A DNA stretch of 64,000 nucleotides from JAWRCU01 sp033542235 (lineage in GTDB: Bacteria; Pseudomonadota; Alphaproteobacteria; Rhizobiales; Rhizobiaceae): contig NZ_JAWRCU010000005.1 of the NCBI RefSeq assembly GCF_033542235.1, forward strand, positions 310,001 through 374,000. The letters run 5' to 3'. The notes below the pieces were generated by a model that saw only the letters and a list, made by a program, of their open reading frames with translations, did not search any database and was not told where the DNA came from. The position numbers were made by a program, and so were the translations under genes. Shown here piece after piece: positions 9,017 through 17,048 of this stretch (positions are counted from its first letter, which is position 1; every line of letters begins with the position of its first letter).

Positions 9017-9424
9017 ATGAAAGCTTCGTCAATATGCTTCCCAGCAGCCGTGCTGCTGGTTCTCATTGGCATGGTCTGGGGTATCCAGATGGCAATTTCC
9101 CAAGATCACTCGGCCATGCCCGCGCACGCCCATCTGAACCTGCTCGGCTGGGTCTCGCTATTCTTGTTCGGGATCTTCTACCACCTTCATCCAGCGATTG
9201 ACCGGACCGGCCTTGCCCGAGGCCAAGCGTATACTTGGATCGTGGGAACAGTGATCCTGACGATCGGCGTCGGTCTTGTCCATACAGGCCACGAAGTCGG
9301 CGACCCGATCGCAGCTGTCGGGTCGCTGATCGTGCTGATCGGCATGCTGATGTTCGGCTGGATCGTCTTGAAGGGCCGCATCAGCGAAAGAGCGGCGGAC
9401 CGGAGTTTGACGCCCGCCGAATAG
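9017..9424 (+). CDS. Small integral membrane protein, unknown role (heme-oxidase-like histidines)
   Basis: A 135-residue protein with four predicted membrane segments: AAVLLVLIGMVWGIQMAI, LNLLGWVSLFLFGIFYHL, WIVGTVILTIGVGLVH and VGSLIVLIGMLMFGWIVL. The first loop contains PAHAHLNLLGW and the second helix ends FYHLHP, a histidine pattern reminiscent of cytochrome oxidase subunit I-like small proteins. The start ATG at 9017 has a strong GGGAGG seven bases upstream. No obvious partner lies beside it. Function is not assigned. Confidence 0.75.
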   Translation: MKASSICFPAAVLLVLIGMVWGIQMAISQDHSAMPAHAHLNLLGWVSLFLFGIFYHLHPAIDRTGLARGQAYTWIVGTVILTIGVGLVHTGHEVGDPIAAVGSLIVLIGMLMFGWIVLKGRISERAADRSLTPAE

Positions 9425-9445
9425 TTCCGACCTGCTACAATTGAT

Positions 9446-9471
9446 CCGAGGCGGCGTAAAAGCCGCCTCGG
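9446..9471 (+). terminator. Hairpin after the small membrane gene, probable terminator
   Basis: A perfect 10-bp stem, CCGAGGCGGC at 9446-9455 and GCCGCCTCGG at 9462-9471, closed by a GTAAAA loop. It begins 22 bases after the stop codon at 9424. No U-run follows, so it may be a weak or Rho-assisted terminator or an mRNA-end stabiliser. The rest of 9425-9775 shows no convincing gene. Confidence 0.55.
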
Positions 9472-9775
9472 CCGGCGTGGGTATGCTGCAGCGCTCTATC
9501 CGACTGAGCCAAAGCGCCCACAGCTACCTCGGATTTGACTTCCTGGTTCGGTTGGCCGACAACAAGGCCATGTCGACAGCGACGCCCACAGCACTTCTGA
9601 CCTGCCGAGGCCGCCTTCTCATAGGCTGAGAGCCTGGTGTCGCTACCTGCGTGAGCAAGAGCGACGCCAGGATAGAGACCCCCACCCCACTATCGATTTA
9701 CGGCGTGCCTCACGGCGCGGGCTGATGCGCGACTGCGCAGCCCCCCAGACGCTCGCTCAATCTTGGAGTCTCGTC

Positions 9776-9985
9776 ATGACGTTCAGGTACAGCTTCACGT
9801 TTCCGATCAACGGCCCAAACAAAATACCGCGCTTCAAGCGTTGGGCAGCCGAACATGCACCCGATGTGGAAGTAAGCCTTCCCCCTCAGGTGCCGGTAAA
9901 GAGTGAGGCGATGACGATCCGCCTTAAATCCGCGGATGATCGCGGGAAGCTTTTGGCCAAGCTCGCGGAGACGCCGTTGGCGTAG
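9776..9985 (+). CDS. Hypothetical protein, 69 residues
   Basis: A short unrecognised protein, MTFRYSFTFPINGPNKIP..., ending ...LLAKLAETPLA. It has no signal peptide or membrane segment; an alternation of basic and acidic residues suggests a small soluble alpha/beta fold. ATG at 9776 is preferred over an upstream ATG at 9725 because GGAG lies eight to eleven bases before it and the upstream residues look non-coding. It stands alone between a membrane gene and the convergent amidase gene. Confidence 0.45.
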   Translation: MTFRYSFTFPINGPNKIPRFKRWAAEHAPDVEVSLPPQVPVKSEAMTIRLKSADDRGKLLAKLAETPLA

Positions 9986-10141
9986 CGCAGAGAGACGGTG
10001 GCTGGATCACCGGCCATCGTCTCACGTTTTTCAGGCGTACACCTCGAGCCCAGCGCCAGTTCGTTCAGTGCGTCAGCGAAGGCGTCAACCTGATTATCGA
10101 ACTGCGCATTTGGGAACGAGCAGACCTCGTCGAGGAATGGC

Positions 10142-11380
10142 TCATTCCAGCGGTGCCGAAATCATTTCACTCACCATATCGAGCAGCACGTTGGCACCCG
10201 CGACCAATTGGATACCGGCGGTGTGTTCCCGCGGATTATGGCTAATGCCGCCAGCGCTCGGAACGAAGATCATGGCCGTGGGCGCGATGGCCGCCAGCAT
10301 CTGAGCGTCGTGCCCGGCTCCGGAAGTCATGCGCCGCACGCTCATTCCACGCGCCTGTGCCACCCTTTCGATTAGGCGCACCATTCCTTCCTCGAAACGC
10401 ACGGGCTGCGTGCGGGCTAGCTGGGTCTCGGCGATGGAGAAGCCGTCGCGGTCGCGCATATCTTGAAGAAATGCGGCGAGCCTTTTTTCGGCTTCGGCCA
10501 GAACGCTGAGATCCGGGCTGCGCATATCGACGGTAAAGGTCGCTTCTCCCGGGACCACATTGATGGCGTTTGGCGCAAGGCTGAGACTTCCGACCGTGGC
10601 GACGAGATGAGGTGAGCTGCCGACGGCCAACCGATTGAGGAATTCGATCACCCGAGCGGCCGCATGGCCGGCGTCGTGACGCATCGTCATCGGCGTCGTG
10701 CCGGCGTGATTGGCCTCGCCGCCGATGATGATCCTCTGCCAAGAGATGCCCTGCAGGCTGTCGACCGCGCCGATCTCGACGCCCTCGCGTTCCAGGATTG
10801 GCCCCTGCTCGATGTGAAGCTCGATATAGGCGCAAGGCTTCAACAACCCCAGTGGCTCGTTGCCCGCATAGCCTATGCGGCGCAATTCAGATCCGAGCGT
10901 GACGCCTTCGCTATCCCGCGACGCCAGCGCAGCCTCCAGCGGATAGCTGCCCGCAAACACCGCCGAGCCCATCATATCCGGCGCGAAGCGGACGCCTTCC
11001 TCGTTGGTGAAGGCGGCGACGACGATCGGGCGGTCCGGAACGGCTCCTCTCTCCTTCAATGTCTGGACGATCTCGAGGCCAGCAAGCACACCGTAGCAGC
11101 CGTCAAGCGTTCCGGCGTCGATCACGGTGTCGATATGCGATCCGATCATCAGCGGCGCACGTTCTTGCCCGTTGGACCAAATCGCGAAGAGGTTGCCGAT
11201 GCAGTCAATTTGTACTTCGAGACCGGCATGCTGCGCCCAGGAGACAAACGCGTCGCGGCCGAGCCTGTCGGCGTCCGTGGCGGCGAGCCGCGTCAGTCGG
11301 CCCGCCTCATCGCGCCCGATCGCGCCGAGCGCGCCGATGCGCCCGAGCAAGCGCGCGCCGTTTATCGACACCACTGTCAT
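10142..11380 (-). CDS. Zn-dependent hydantoinase/carbamoylase-family amidase (M20 type)
   Basis: A 412-residue M20-family amidohydrolase of the N-carbamoyl-L-amino-acid hydrolase / allantoate amidohydrolase / ureidoglycolate group. Di-metal ligand motifs appear in order: IGSHIDTV, DGCYGVLAG, AFTNEEGVRF, ELHIEQGPILE, HAGTTPM, SGAGHDAQM and the C-terminal SHNPREHTAG. Members hydrolyse carbamoyl or amidine groups on amino acids. It is the last gene of a minus-strand run with an amino-acid ABC transporter and ends next to unrelated sequence. Its place in the cluster suggests it removes a carbamoyl-type group from an imported amino acid (inference). The exact substrate is unknown. Confidence 0.85.
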   Translation of the reverse strand: MTVVSINGARLLGRIGALGAIGRDEAGRLTRLAATDADRLGRDAFVSWAQHAGLEVQIDCIGNLFAIWSNGQERAPLMIGSHIDTVIDAGTLDGCYGVLAGLEIVQTLKERGAVPDRPIVVAAFTNEEGVRFAPDMMGSAVFAGSYPLEAALASRDSEGVTLGSELRRIGYAGNEPLGLLKPCAYIELHIEQGPILEREGVEIGAVDSLQGISWQRIIIGGEANHAGTTPMTMRHDAGHAAARVIEFLNRLAVGSSPHLVATVGSLSLAPNAINVVPGEATFTVDMRSPDLSVLAEAEKRLAAFLQDMRDRDGFSIAETQLARTQPVRFEEGMVRLIERVAQARGMSVRRMTSGAGHDAQMLAAIAPTAMIFVPSAGGISHNPREHTAGIQLVAGANVLLDMVSEMISAPLE

Positions 11381-11398
11381 TCCCGTTCCACCTGTACG

Positions 11399-12898
11399 CT
11401 AAAGCCGGACAAATTCGGCGAGGCGGTCCCCATGCCGCAGACGATCGCGCATGACGTCGGGCGTGCCGTCAAACTGGATGCGCCCCTTTTCCATGAAGAT
11501 GATCCGGTCGGAAACCTCCAGCGCGAACTTCATCTCATGGGTGACGATCACCATGGTCCTGCCGGACCGCGCAAGATCCGCAATGATACGCAACACCTCT
11601 CCGACGGTCTCGGGATCGAGCGCCGAAGTCGGCTCGTCGAACAGAAGAATGGATGGCTCCATGGCCAGCGCGCGGGCGATGGCCACGCGCTGCTGCTGCC
11701 CGCCGGAAAGCTGATGCGGATATTTGTTCTCATGCGCAAGCATGCCGACCTGCCCCAGGATTGCGCGCGCGCTGGTCTCCACCTGCGCCTGGGGCGCGCG
11801 ATTGTGGTAGATCGGACCAAGCGTCACGTTCTCGAGCACCGTCTTGTGCGGGAAGAGATTGAAGCTCTGGAAGACCATGCCTACTTCCAGCAGCTGTTGC
11901 TTGCTCTTGTGCGGCAGTATCGCGGAGCGCTCTCCCGAGCCGGCCAGGACCGGCACGCCCTTCAGACTCACCAAGCCCTTATCGAGGGTCTCGAGACCGT
12001 TGAGACAGCGGATCAGCGTCGTCTTTCCCGAACCGGAAGGACCGATGATGGAGACGACCTGCCCGGTCGGAATAGAAAGGTCGAGATCGCGGAACACTTC
12101 CATACCACCGAAGTGCTTGCCGCCCCGTTCGAGGTGAATTTCCGGCACATCGCTCTTACCCTCATGACGGCGCTCGTTCAGGCAGATCGCGTCCGGCCGT
12201 ACGGTGTCCGACAGCGCCGCCTTGCGCTTGGAGAAATCGAGGTGGCTTTCCAGCTTCTTGAGCAGGGTGTCGAAGAGGGTGACGACCAGCACGTAGTAGA
12301 ATGCCACGGCCAACATCGTCTCCATGACTTTGAAATTCTGCGTGTAGTAGCGCTGGCCCACCAGCAGGATCTCGGCGAGCGAGATCACCGACACAAGCGA
12401 AGTCAATTTGACGATGGAGATGTATTCGTTGCCGAGCGCCGGCAACGCCACGCGTAGTGCCTGCGGGATGACGATGAGCCGCTGCTGCCCGAGTTTGGAA
12501 AGACCAAGCACGTGGCCAGCCTCGTACTGGCCCTTGCCGATGGCCATCAGGGCACCGCGATGGATCTCGGCGATATAGGCGGTCTCGCTAAGCACCAGGG
12601 CGATGAGGCCCGCGATGAAGGGCTGCGACAGGAACGGGCCTGTGGCGGGGAATGCCTGCGGAAAATTGTAGACGAAGATCAGCAGTACCAACAGCGGCAG
12701 GCTGCGGAAGAACCAAATATAAGTCGCAGCCGTCCTGCGCAGCAGGCCATTCGGCGACTGCCTGGCAAGCGCGACGCCGAAGCCCATCACCACGCTGATC
12801 GCCCAGCTCACGATGCTGAGCTCAACGACGGTCAGGGTCGCCCGCCAAAAATCCCTGCTCCACAGAAGACCGATCGCGTACTGCCAATCGAAAACCAT
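11399..12898 (-). CDS. Amino-acid ABC transporter permease fused to its ATP-binding subunit
   Basis: A single 499-residue reading frame with two modules. Residues 1-225 are a HisMQ-type polar-amino-acid permease (WFFRSLPLLVLLIFVYNF; EAA loop GQYEAGHVLGLSKLGQQRLIVIPQA, read in two parts). About residues 250-499 form the ATPase: Walker A GPSGSGKTTL, Q-loop VFQSFNLFPH, signature LSGGQQQR, Walker B ILLFDEPTSALD, H-switch VTHEMKF. No stop or start-like break separates them. Such fused permease/ATP-binding proteins are annotated in rhizobia, so this is a known but uncommon layout. The gene follows the binding-protein gene by about 55 bases and precedes the amidase. Confidence 0.92.
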   Translation of the reverse strand: MVFDWQYAIGLLWSRDFWRATLTVVELSIVSWAISVVMGFGVALARQSPNGLLRRTAATYIWFFRSLPLLVLLIFVYNFPQAFPATGPFLSQPFIAGLIALVLSETAYIAEIHRGALMAIGKGQYEAGHVLGLSKLGQQRLIVIPQALRVALPALGNEYISIVKLTSLVSVISLAEILLVGQRYYTQNFKVMETMLAVAFYYVLVVTLFDTLLKKLESHLDFSKRKAALSDTVRPDAICLNERRHEGKSDVPEIHLERGGKHFGGMEVFRDLDLSIPTGQVVSIIGPSGSGKTTLIRCLNGLETLDKGLVSLKGVPVLAGSGERSAILPHKSKQQLLEVGMVFQSFNLFPHKTVLENVTLGPIYHNRAPQAQVETSARAILGQVGMLAHENKYPHQLSGGQQQRVAIARALAMEPSILLFDEPTSALDPETVGEVLRIIADLARSGRTMVIVTHEMKFALEVSDRIIFMEKGRIQFDGTPDVMRDRLRHGDRLAEFVRL

Positions 12899-12952
12899 GC
12901 TACCTCCCGCTTGTCTTGTCGGGCCGGGCGCTGAACGTCCGGCTCCGAAAGC

Positions 12953-13795
12953 TCACTCTTTCCCGGAAAGCGCGTTCTGAAATTCCTCGGCAGTCGGCAT
13001 CTGCAGATTGTACTTCTTGAGCAGAGCGCCATATTCGCCGGAAGCGATCAGCGCATCCATCTGCGCCTTGACGGCGTCCAGAAGCTGCTCATTGCCCTTT
13101 TTGATCCCAAGTCCGATCACCACCGGAAACAGGATCTTCTCCGAGGTGATCTTGAGCCGATTGCCGGACGCGGCGACCGCCGCCTGCGAGACACCTGCGT
13201 CATCGAACACCACATCTACGCCGCGCGAAAGCAGAGCCTGCGCCGCTTCCGCGGAAGTCGCGTATTCCTGCACGCCGATGGGATTGGAAGCGCAGTGGGC
13301 ATCGGAGGTCTTCTGCAGCTCGGGAACCCATGCGGCACCCTTGAGATTGCCGACACGCTTGCCGCACAAGTCTTCCGGCTCTTTCGGCGCGAAGCTGTCG
13401 TCGCTGCGCACCATCAAAGAGCCACCGGTCTTGGCGTAGGGAATATAGTCAACCACTTGCGCACGGGCCGGCGTCACGTAGAGAGCCGAAGCGATGATGT
13501 CGAAGCGGTTGGCCTGCAAACCGGCTATGAGATTGGCGAACCGGGTATCAACGAAGCGTACTTCCAGCCCCAGCTTCGGCGCGACCAGCGCCATGACGTC
13601 GGCGTCGAGTCCTTTCGTCTCCCCGTTCTCGACATAGTCATAGGGCGGATAGACTTGATCGGAACCGGCGAGGAGCACTCCCGGCTCGATGGTCCGGACG
13701 TCCGCTGCCTGCGCTCCACCGACGACAAGTCCCGCCACAAGGGTGCAGGCGAGAAGGCGGCGGGTTCGCGCGGCATACTGGCCGATCGACGACAT
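12953..13795 (-). CDS. Amino-acid ABC transporter periplasmic binding protein (SBP family 3)
   Basis: A 280-residue secreted binding protein. The Sec signal is seen in RRLLACTLVAGLVVGGAQAAD. Family-3 landmarks: AGSDQVYPPYDYVENGETKGLDADVM, ANRFDIIASALYVTPARAQ, VGNLKGAAW, and GIKKGNEQLLDAVKAQMDALI near the end. The start ATG at 13795 has AAGGGG nine bases upstream; the longer open frame is rejected. It sits directly before the fused permease-ATPase and supplies its ligand. The cluster suggests a cationic or non-protein amino acid or ectoine-like ligand. Confidence 0.9.
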   Translation of the reverse strand: MSSIGQYAARTRRLLACTLVAGLVVGGAQAADVRTIEPGVLLAGSDQVYPPYDYVENGETKGLDADVMALVAPKLGLEVRFVDTRFANLIAGLQANRFDIIASALYVTPARAQVVDYIPYAKTGGSLMVRSDDSFAPKEPEDLCGKRVGNLKGAAWVPELQKTSDAHCASNPIGVQEYATSAEAAQALLSRGVDVVFDDAGVSQAAVAASGNRLKITSEKILFPVVIGLGIKKGNEQLLDAVKAQMDALIASGEYGALLKKYNLQMPTAEEFQNALSGKE

Positions 13796-13851
13796 ATTGG
13801 TTCCCCTTTGTGTGATGGGCCATCCTTGGATGGCCGTTGTTGATCTCGATG

Positions 13852-15027
13852 TCAGCGGATAACGGGCATTTCGCGCGGAGCGCGCTTGGTCAGCAGCCGT
13901 GGGCCATCGCGCGTGACGGCGATGTTCTCCTCGTGCACGATCATCTTTCCGGGCGCATATTCCATTCCCGGCTCGATGGTCAGCACCATGTTCTCGGTGA
14001 CGACGGTGCCGTCGCCCGGACGATGCGAGGGCGGTTCGGTCAGTTGCAGGCCAAGCCCGTGGCCGAGCCTGCCGACATTGTTCCCGATCGCGCCTGCGTC
14101 CTCGATGATCTTGTTCATGGCCCGCCATACGTCATCCGTGGTCGCGCCTGGCACCGCCGCGGCGATACCCGCCTCGGTCGCCAGCCACAGCGCCTCATGC
14201 ACTCGGGCTGCTTCGGCCGAAATGGTGCCTATGGCGTAATTGCGGTCGAAATCGCAGAAATAGCCGTCGAACGTCGAGCCCGTGTCGATGAACAGAATGT
14301 CGCCCTTCTCGAGCGCGCGGTCGTGTGGGCCGCAGACGATCTGCGGCACGCCGCCCGGTCCCGAGATTGCCGGCATGAAGGGGGTGGAGTCGGCACCGCG
14401 CCGGGCAATGTCGATGCGCAGCTTGCGCACGGCCTCTCGCTCGCTCTCGCCGATTGAAAGTTGCGCGGGCAGCGCCTCGTAGGCGTCGCAGGCAATGCTG
14501 CAGATGTAGTGAATATGCTCGATTTCGGCTTCGGTCTTAACCATGCGCATCTGCCAGATCGCAGGCGAGCCGTCGACGATTTCGGATCCAAGGCTTTCGC
14601 GCAACCGCAACAGGTCGACGACAGGCATACGCAGCGACATCTCGCGACCGAGTTCGGCGCCAATCCTGCCGAATCTGCGCGGCAAAGCCTCCAAGGTTGT
14701 CTTCAGCAGCGACACACCGTCGTCTTCGGGCACTGGTGCCGGCCAGGTGCGGATGTCCTTCATCCAGGTGAGCGCCATTTCCGGCGCGCCGATTTCCGGA
14801 ATGACCGCTGTCGGCGCCCCGCTCAACGGCACCACAACAAACCAGGGCCGGGTCGGGCTTTCCCAGAATTGCGAATCGAAGCCGGTGAAGTAGCGCACGT
14901 TCGGCGGCGTGGTTACAAAGATCGCATCGAGCTGGTGGCGCTGCATGACCTGCTGTGCGCGTTCGACGCGAATTTCGAATTCGGACGGGGTGAAGCCGCG
15001 CTTCGGAACGACGTAGTTATTCATCAA
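13852..15027 (-). CDS. M24-family metallohydrolase (Xaa-Pro peptidase / ectoine hydrolase-like)
   Basis: A 391-residue pita-bread-fold protein with an N-terminal creatinase-like domain (NVRYFTGFDSQFWE). All five metal ligands are seen: FIDTGSTFDGYFCDFD (two Asp), GHGLGLQLTEPPSH (His), TIEPGMEY (Glu) and VHEENIAV (Glu). The same fold includes prolidases, creatinase and ectoine hydrolase (DoeA/EutD). An ammonia-lyase, an AsnC regulator and an ABC system nearby resemble ectoine-utilisation loci, but eutC/eutE-like partners are absent. I infer hydrolysis of a cyclic or amide-linked diamino acid. A plain aminopeptidase is the alternative. Confidence 0.82.
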   Translation of the reverse strand: MMNNYVVPKRGFTPSEFEIRVERAQQVMQRHQLDAIFVTTPPNVRYFTGFDSQFWESPTRPWFVVVPLSGAPTAVIPEIGAPEMALTWMKDIRTWPAPVPEDDGVSLLKTTLEALPRRFGRIGAELGREMSLRMPVVDLLRLRESLGSEIVDGSPAIWQMRMVKTEAEIEHIHYICSIACDAYEALPAQLSIGESEREAVRKLRIDIARRGADSTPFMPAISGPGGVPQIVCGPHDRALEKGDILFIDTGSTFDGYFCDFDRNYAIGTISAEAARVHEALWLATEAGIAAAVPGATTDDVWRAMNKIIEDAGAIGNNVGRLGHGLGLQLTEPPSHRPGDGTVVTENMVLTIEPGMEYAPGKMIVHEENIAVTRDGPRLLTKRAPREMPVIR

Positions 15028-15070
15028 GGTCCAGGTTCCCTATTCGGTTCGATGATTGGCGCAGCCTGCA

Positions 15071-16285
15071 TCAGGCGGACGCGTTTTCCGCGCGGCCAGC
15101 CGCAACTTCCGCCGGCGCCCGTCCGACAATGTCGGTATAGGATGCGGGGTCCGTCGCGGTCTCTGTGTTGATCAAAAGGACCCGACTATCGGAGCTTAGA
15201 CCCAGCGCCGCGCGCATATCGCCGTCGGATGCGGCCGCTGCGAGGCCGGCGAGCCCGGCCGCACCGCTTTCGCCAGCGACAATAGGTTCCTCCACCCGGT
15301 CGGCCAGGCGGCGCACGGCCTGCTTCGCCTGCTGTTCGGTGACAGTCATGAAGCCGCTGCTCAGCTTTTCCAGTATACGCCAGGCAATGAGCGACGGCTG
15401 ATAGCATTCCAACATGGCCATGATCGTCGGCTCAGTCGGCGTAACGGAAACGAGTTCGCCCGCGCGGGCACTTTCAAACAAGCATGCCGCCAGGTCCGGC
15501 TCGACGATGACGACCTTGAGATTTTCCCTGCCCAATCTTTCGGCGAGATAGCCGGCAATGCTGCTTGCAAATCCGCCTACGCCGGCCTGTAGAAAGACAT
15601 GGGTAGGATTCCCATGTCCCTGCTCCCCTGTCTGGCGGAGCGCCTCTTCGGCCAAGATCGTGTAACCCTGTCCCACGATGGCGGGGATTTCCTCGTATCC
15701 CGGCCACGACGTATCGGAAACCAGCAACCAGCCGCGTTCGGCGGCCACACGCTCAGCCTCTCTGACAGACTGGTCATAATTCCCGTCGACCCGCACGATT
15801 TCGCTGGCGCCTATAGCCTCGGCCCGTGTCTGGCTCACGCCAGCATGAATGAAGATGACCGATCGGCAGCCCAGCAACCGCGCACCGGCCGCCACTGATT
15901 TCCCATGATTGCCATCAGTCGCACAGCACACAGTGACCGAACGCGCGAAGTCGCGAGCGGTAGGCGAGAGCAGTTGCGGCACCTGCACTTTCTGATTGAG
16001 ATGGCTTTCCAGGAGCTGCTTGAACAGAACCATGAGTGCATAGGCCCCTCCCAGGGACTTGAAGCTGCCCTGGCCGAGCCTCTGCCCTTCATCCTTGATG
16101 AGAACGCGGGCGAGCCCGAGTTCACTGGCGATTTCGGGCAGGCAAACAAGTCTCGTCTGCTCGGTCCTGCCCCAGAGGGACAGGAACGGCCGCACTTGAT
16201 CGGGCGCATCTTTGCCGACGAACCTACGCTCGGTCGTCGAAAGCGCCTCTGCAAACCCAGGCAGGGAGTTGAGTATCAAGTTCAT
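15071..16285 (-). CDS. Diaminopropionate ammonia-lyase
   Basis: A 404-residue fold-type II PLP enzyme converting 2,3-diaminopropionate to pyruvate and two ammonia. The PLP lysine lies in GQGSFKSLGGAYA (about residue 76). Other landmarks are CCATDGNHGKSVAAGA (substrate/PLP loop), AGVGGFASSIAGYL (phosphate-binding glycines) and the VAGESGAAGLAGL segment. Length and the TARDFARSVTV insertion fit the DpaL/YgeX family rather than plain threonine dehydratase. It is first on the minus strand, divergent from the AsnC regulator, and starts the operon-like run into the M24, ABC and amidase genes. Confidence 0.85.
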   Translation of the reverse strand: MNLILNSLPGFAEALSTTERRFVGKDAPDQVRPFLSLWGRTEQTRLVCLPEIASELGLARVLIKDEGQRLGQGSFKSLGGAYALMVLFKQLLESHLNQKVQVPQLLSPTARDFARSVTVCCATDGNHGKSVAAGARLLGCRSVIFIHAGVSQTRAEAIGASEIVRVDGNYDQSVREAERVAAERGWLLVSDTSWPGYEEIPAIVGQGYTILAEEALRQTGEQGHGNPTHVFLQAGVGGFASSIAGYLAERLGRENLKVVIVEPDLAACLFESARAGELVSVTPTEPTIMAMLECYQPSLIAWRILEKLSSGFMTVTEQQAKQAVRRLADRVEEPIVAGESGAAGLAGLAAAASDGDMRAALGLSSDSRVLLINTETATDPASYTDIVGRAPAEVAAGRAENASA

Positions 16286-16356
16286 TGCTCACCTCGTGAT
16301 CTCGCAAGAGAATATTTCGGCAAAGGCGATAATTGCGCTCTCATTCAGCGTTCGAT

Positions 16357-16373
16357 ATGCAATTTCTGTGCAT
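16357..16373. promoter_or_regulatory. Palindrome in the divergent dpaL-like/AsnC promoter region
   Basis: ATGCA at 16357-16361 and TGCAT at 16369-16373 form a 5-bp inverted repeat spaced by seven bases, 32 bases before the AsnC start and 71 before the ammonia-lyase start. AT-rich spaced palindromes of this sort suit Lrp/AsnC proteins, which often autoregulate and control the divergent gene. Binding is inference. Confidence 0.35.
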
Positions 16374-16404
16374 TTCCGTGCTGAGATATGAGGAGAACGC
16401 TTGC

Positions 16405-16881
16405 ATGGCGCCGAGTGGGACAGCGCAGGTCGATGAGTTCGACCGCAAGATTCTGCAACTGGTGCAACTCGACAACCTGATGCCGCATCGCGAAATTTCC
16501 GAGCGCGTGGGCCTGTCGGCGCCAGCCGTCGCGCGCCGCCTTCAAAGGTTGCGCGCAACTGGCATAATCAGGAAAGACATCTCGGTCGTGAACGAGGGAG
16601 CGCTTGGTCGTCCTTTGACCATTGTCGTTGAGGTAACGAGCGAGAACGAAAGGCTGGATCTGCTGGACGAGATGAAAAGACGTTTCATGAGCTGTCCGCA
16701 GGTGCAGCAGTGCTACTACGTGACCGGCGAAACCGATTTCATCCTCATCATGAACGCCAGTGACATGGACGAGTATACGTCCCTGACCCGTCAGCTGTTC
16801 TTCGAGGGGGGCAATGTGAAGAGCTTTCGAACGTGCGTTTCAATGGAGAAAGTCAAGACGTACGGCCCTATACCGCTTTAG
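16405..16881 (+). CDS. Lrp/AsnC-family transcriptional regulator
   Basis: A 158-residue regulator. The N-terminal helix-turn-helix covers about residues 10-55 (DEFDRKILQLVQLDNLMPHR, then ISERVGLSAPAVARRLQRLR) and the C-terminal RAM/AsnC ligand-binding domain follows (TIVVEVTSE ... CYYVTGETDFILIM). The ATG at 16405 has AGGAGA ten bases upstream. It diverges from the diaminopropionate ammonia-lyase gene and most likely senses an amino acid to control that run of genes. DoeX, the regulator of ectoine degradation, belongs to the same family. Confidence 0.9.
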   Translation: MAPSGTAQVDEFDRKILQLVQLDNLMPHREISERVGLSAPAVARRLQRLRATGIIRKDISVVNEGALGRPLTIVVEVTSENERLDLLDEMKRRFMSCPQVQQCYYVTGETDFILIMNASDMDEYTSLTRQLFFEGGNVKSFRTCVSMEKVKTYGPIPL

Positions 16882-17048
16882 ATATCTGGTTCTATCGCAA
16901 CCGCTCTTCAGAGTGCCGAGTTCGTGCCTGCTTCCGGAAATTGCCGCATGTCGGTAGGTAGTTGCGCCGAAATCCATGCGCGTCGCCCTCGGTTGATCTG
17001 CTCACCCGTTCACCCAGATTCCACAGCTAACGAAAGGACTGTCCGTCG

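Noticed and set aside
9441..9629. 62-codon plus-strand ORF
   Set aside because: It starts inside the hairpin stem and has no ribosome site or protein-like composition.
10664..12457. 597-codon plus-strand frame
   Set aside because: Antisense to the amidase and the fused ABC protein; no domain features.
15071..16285. Assignment of the PLP enzyme as threonine dehydratase (EutB)
   Set aside because: Its length (404 residues) and insertion segments fit diaminopropionate ammonia-lyase better.
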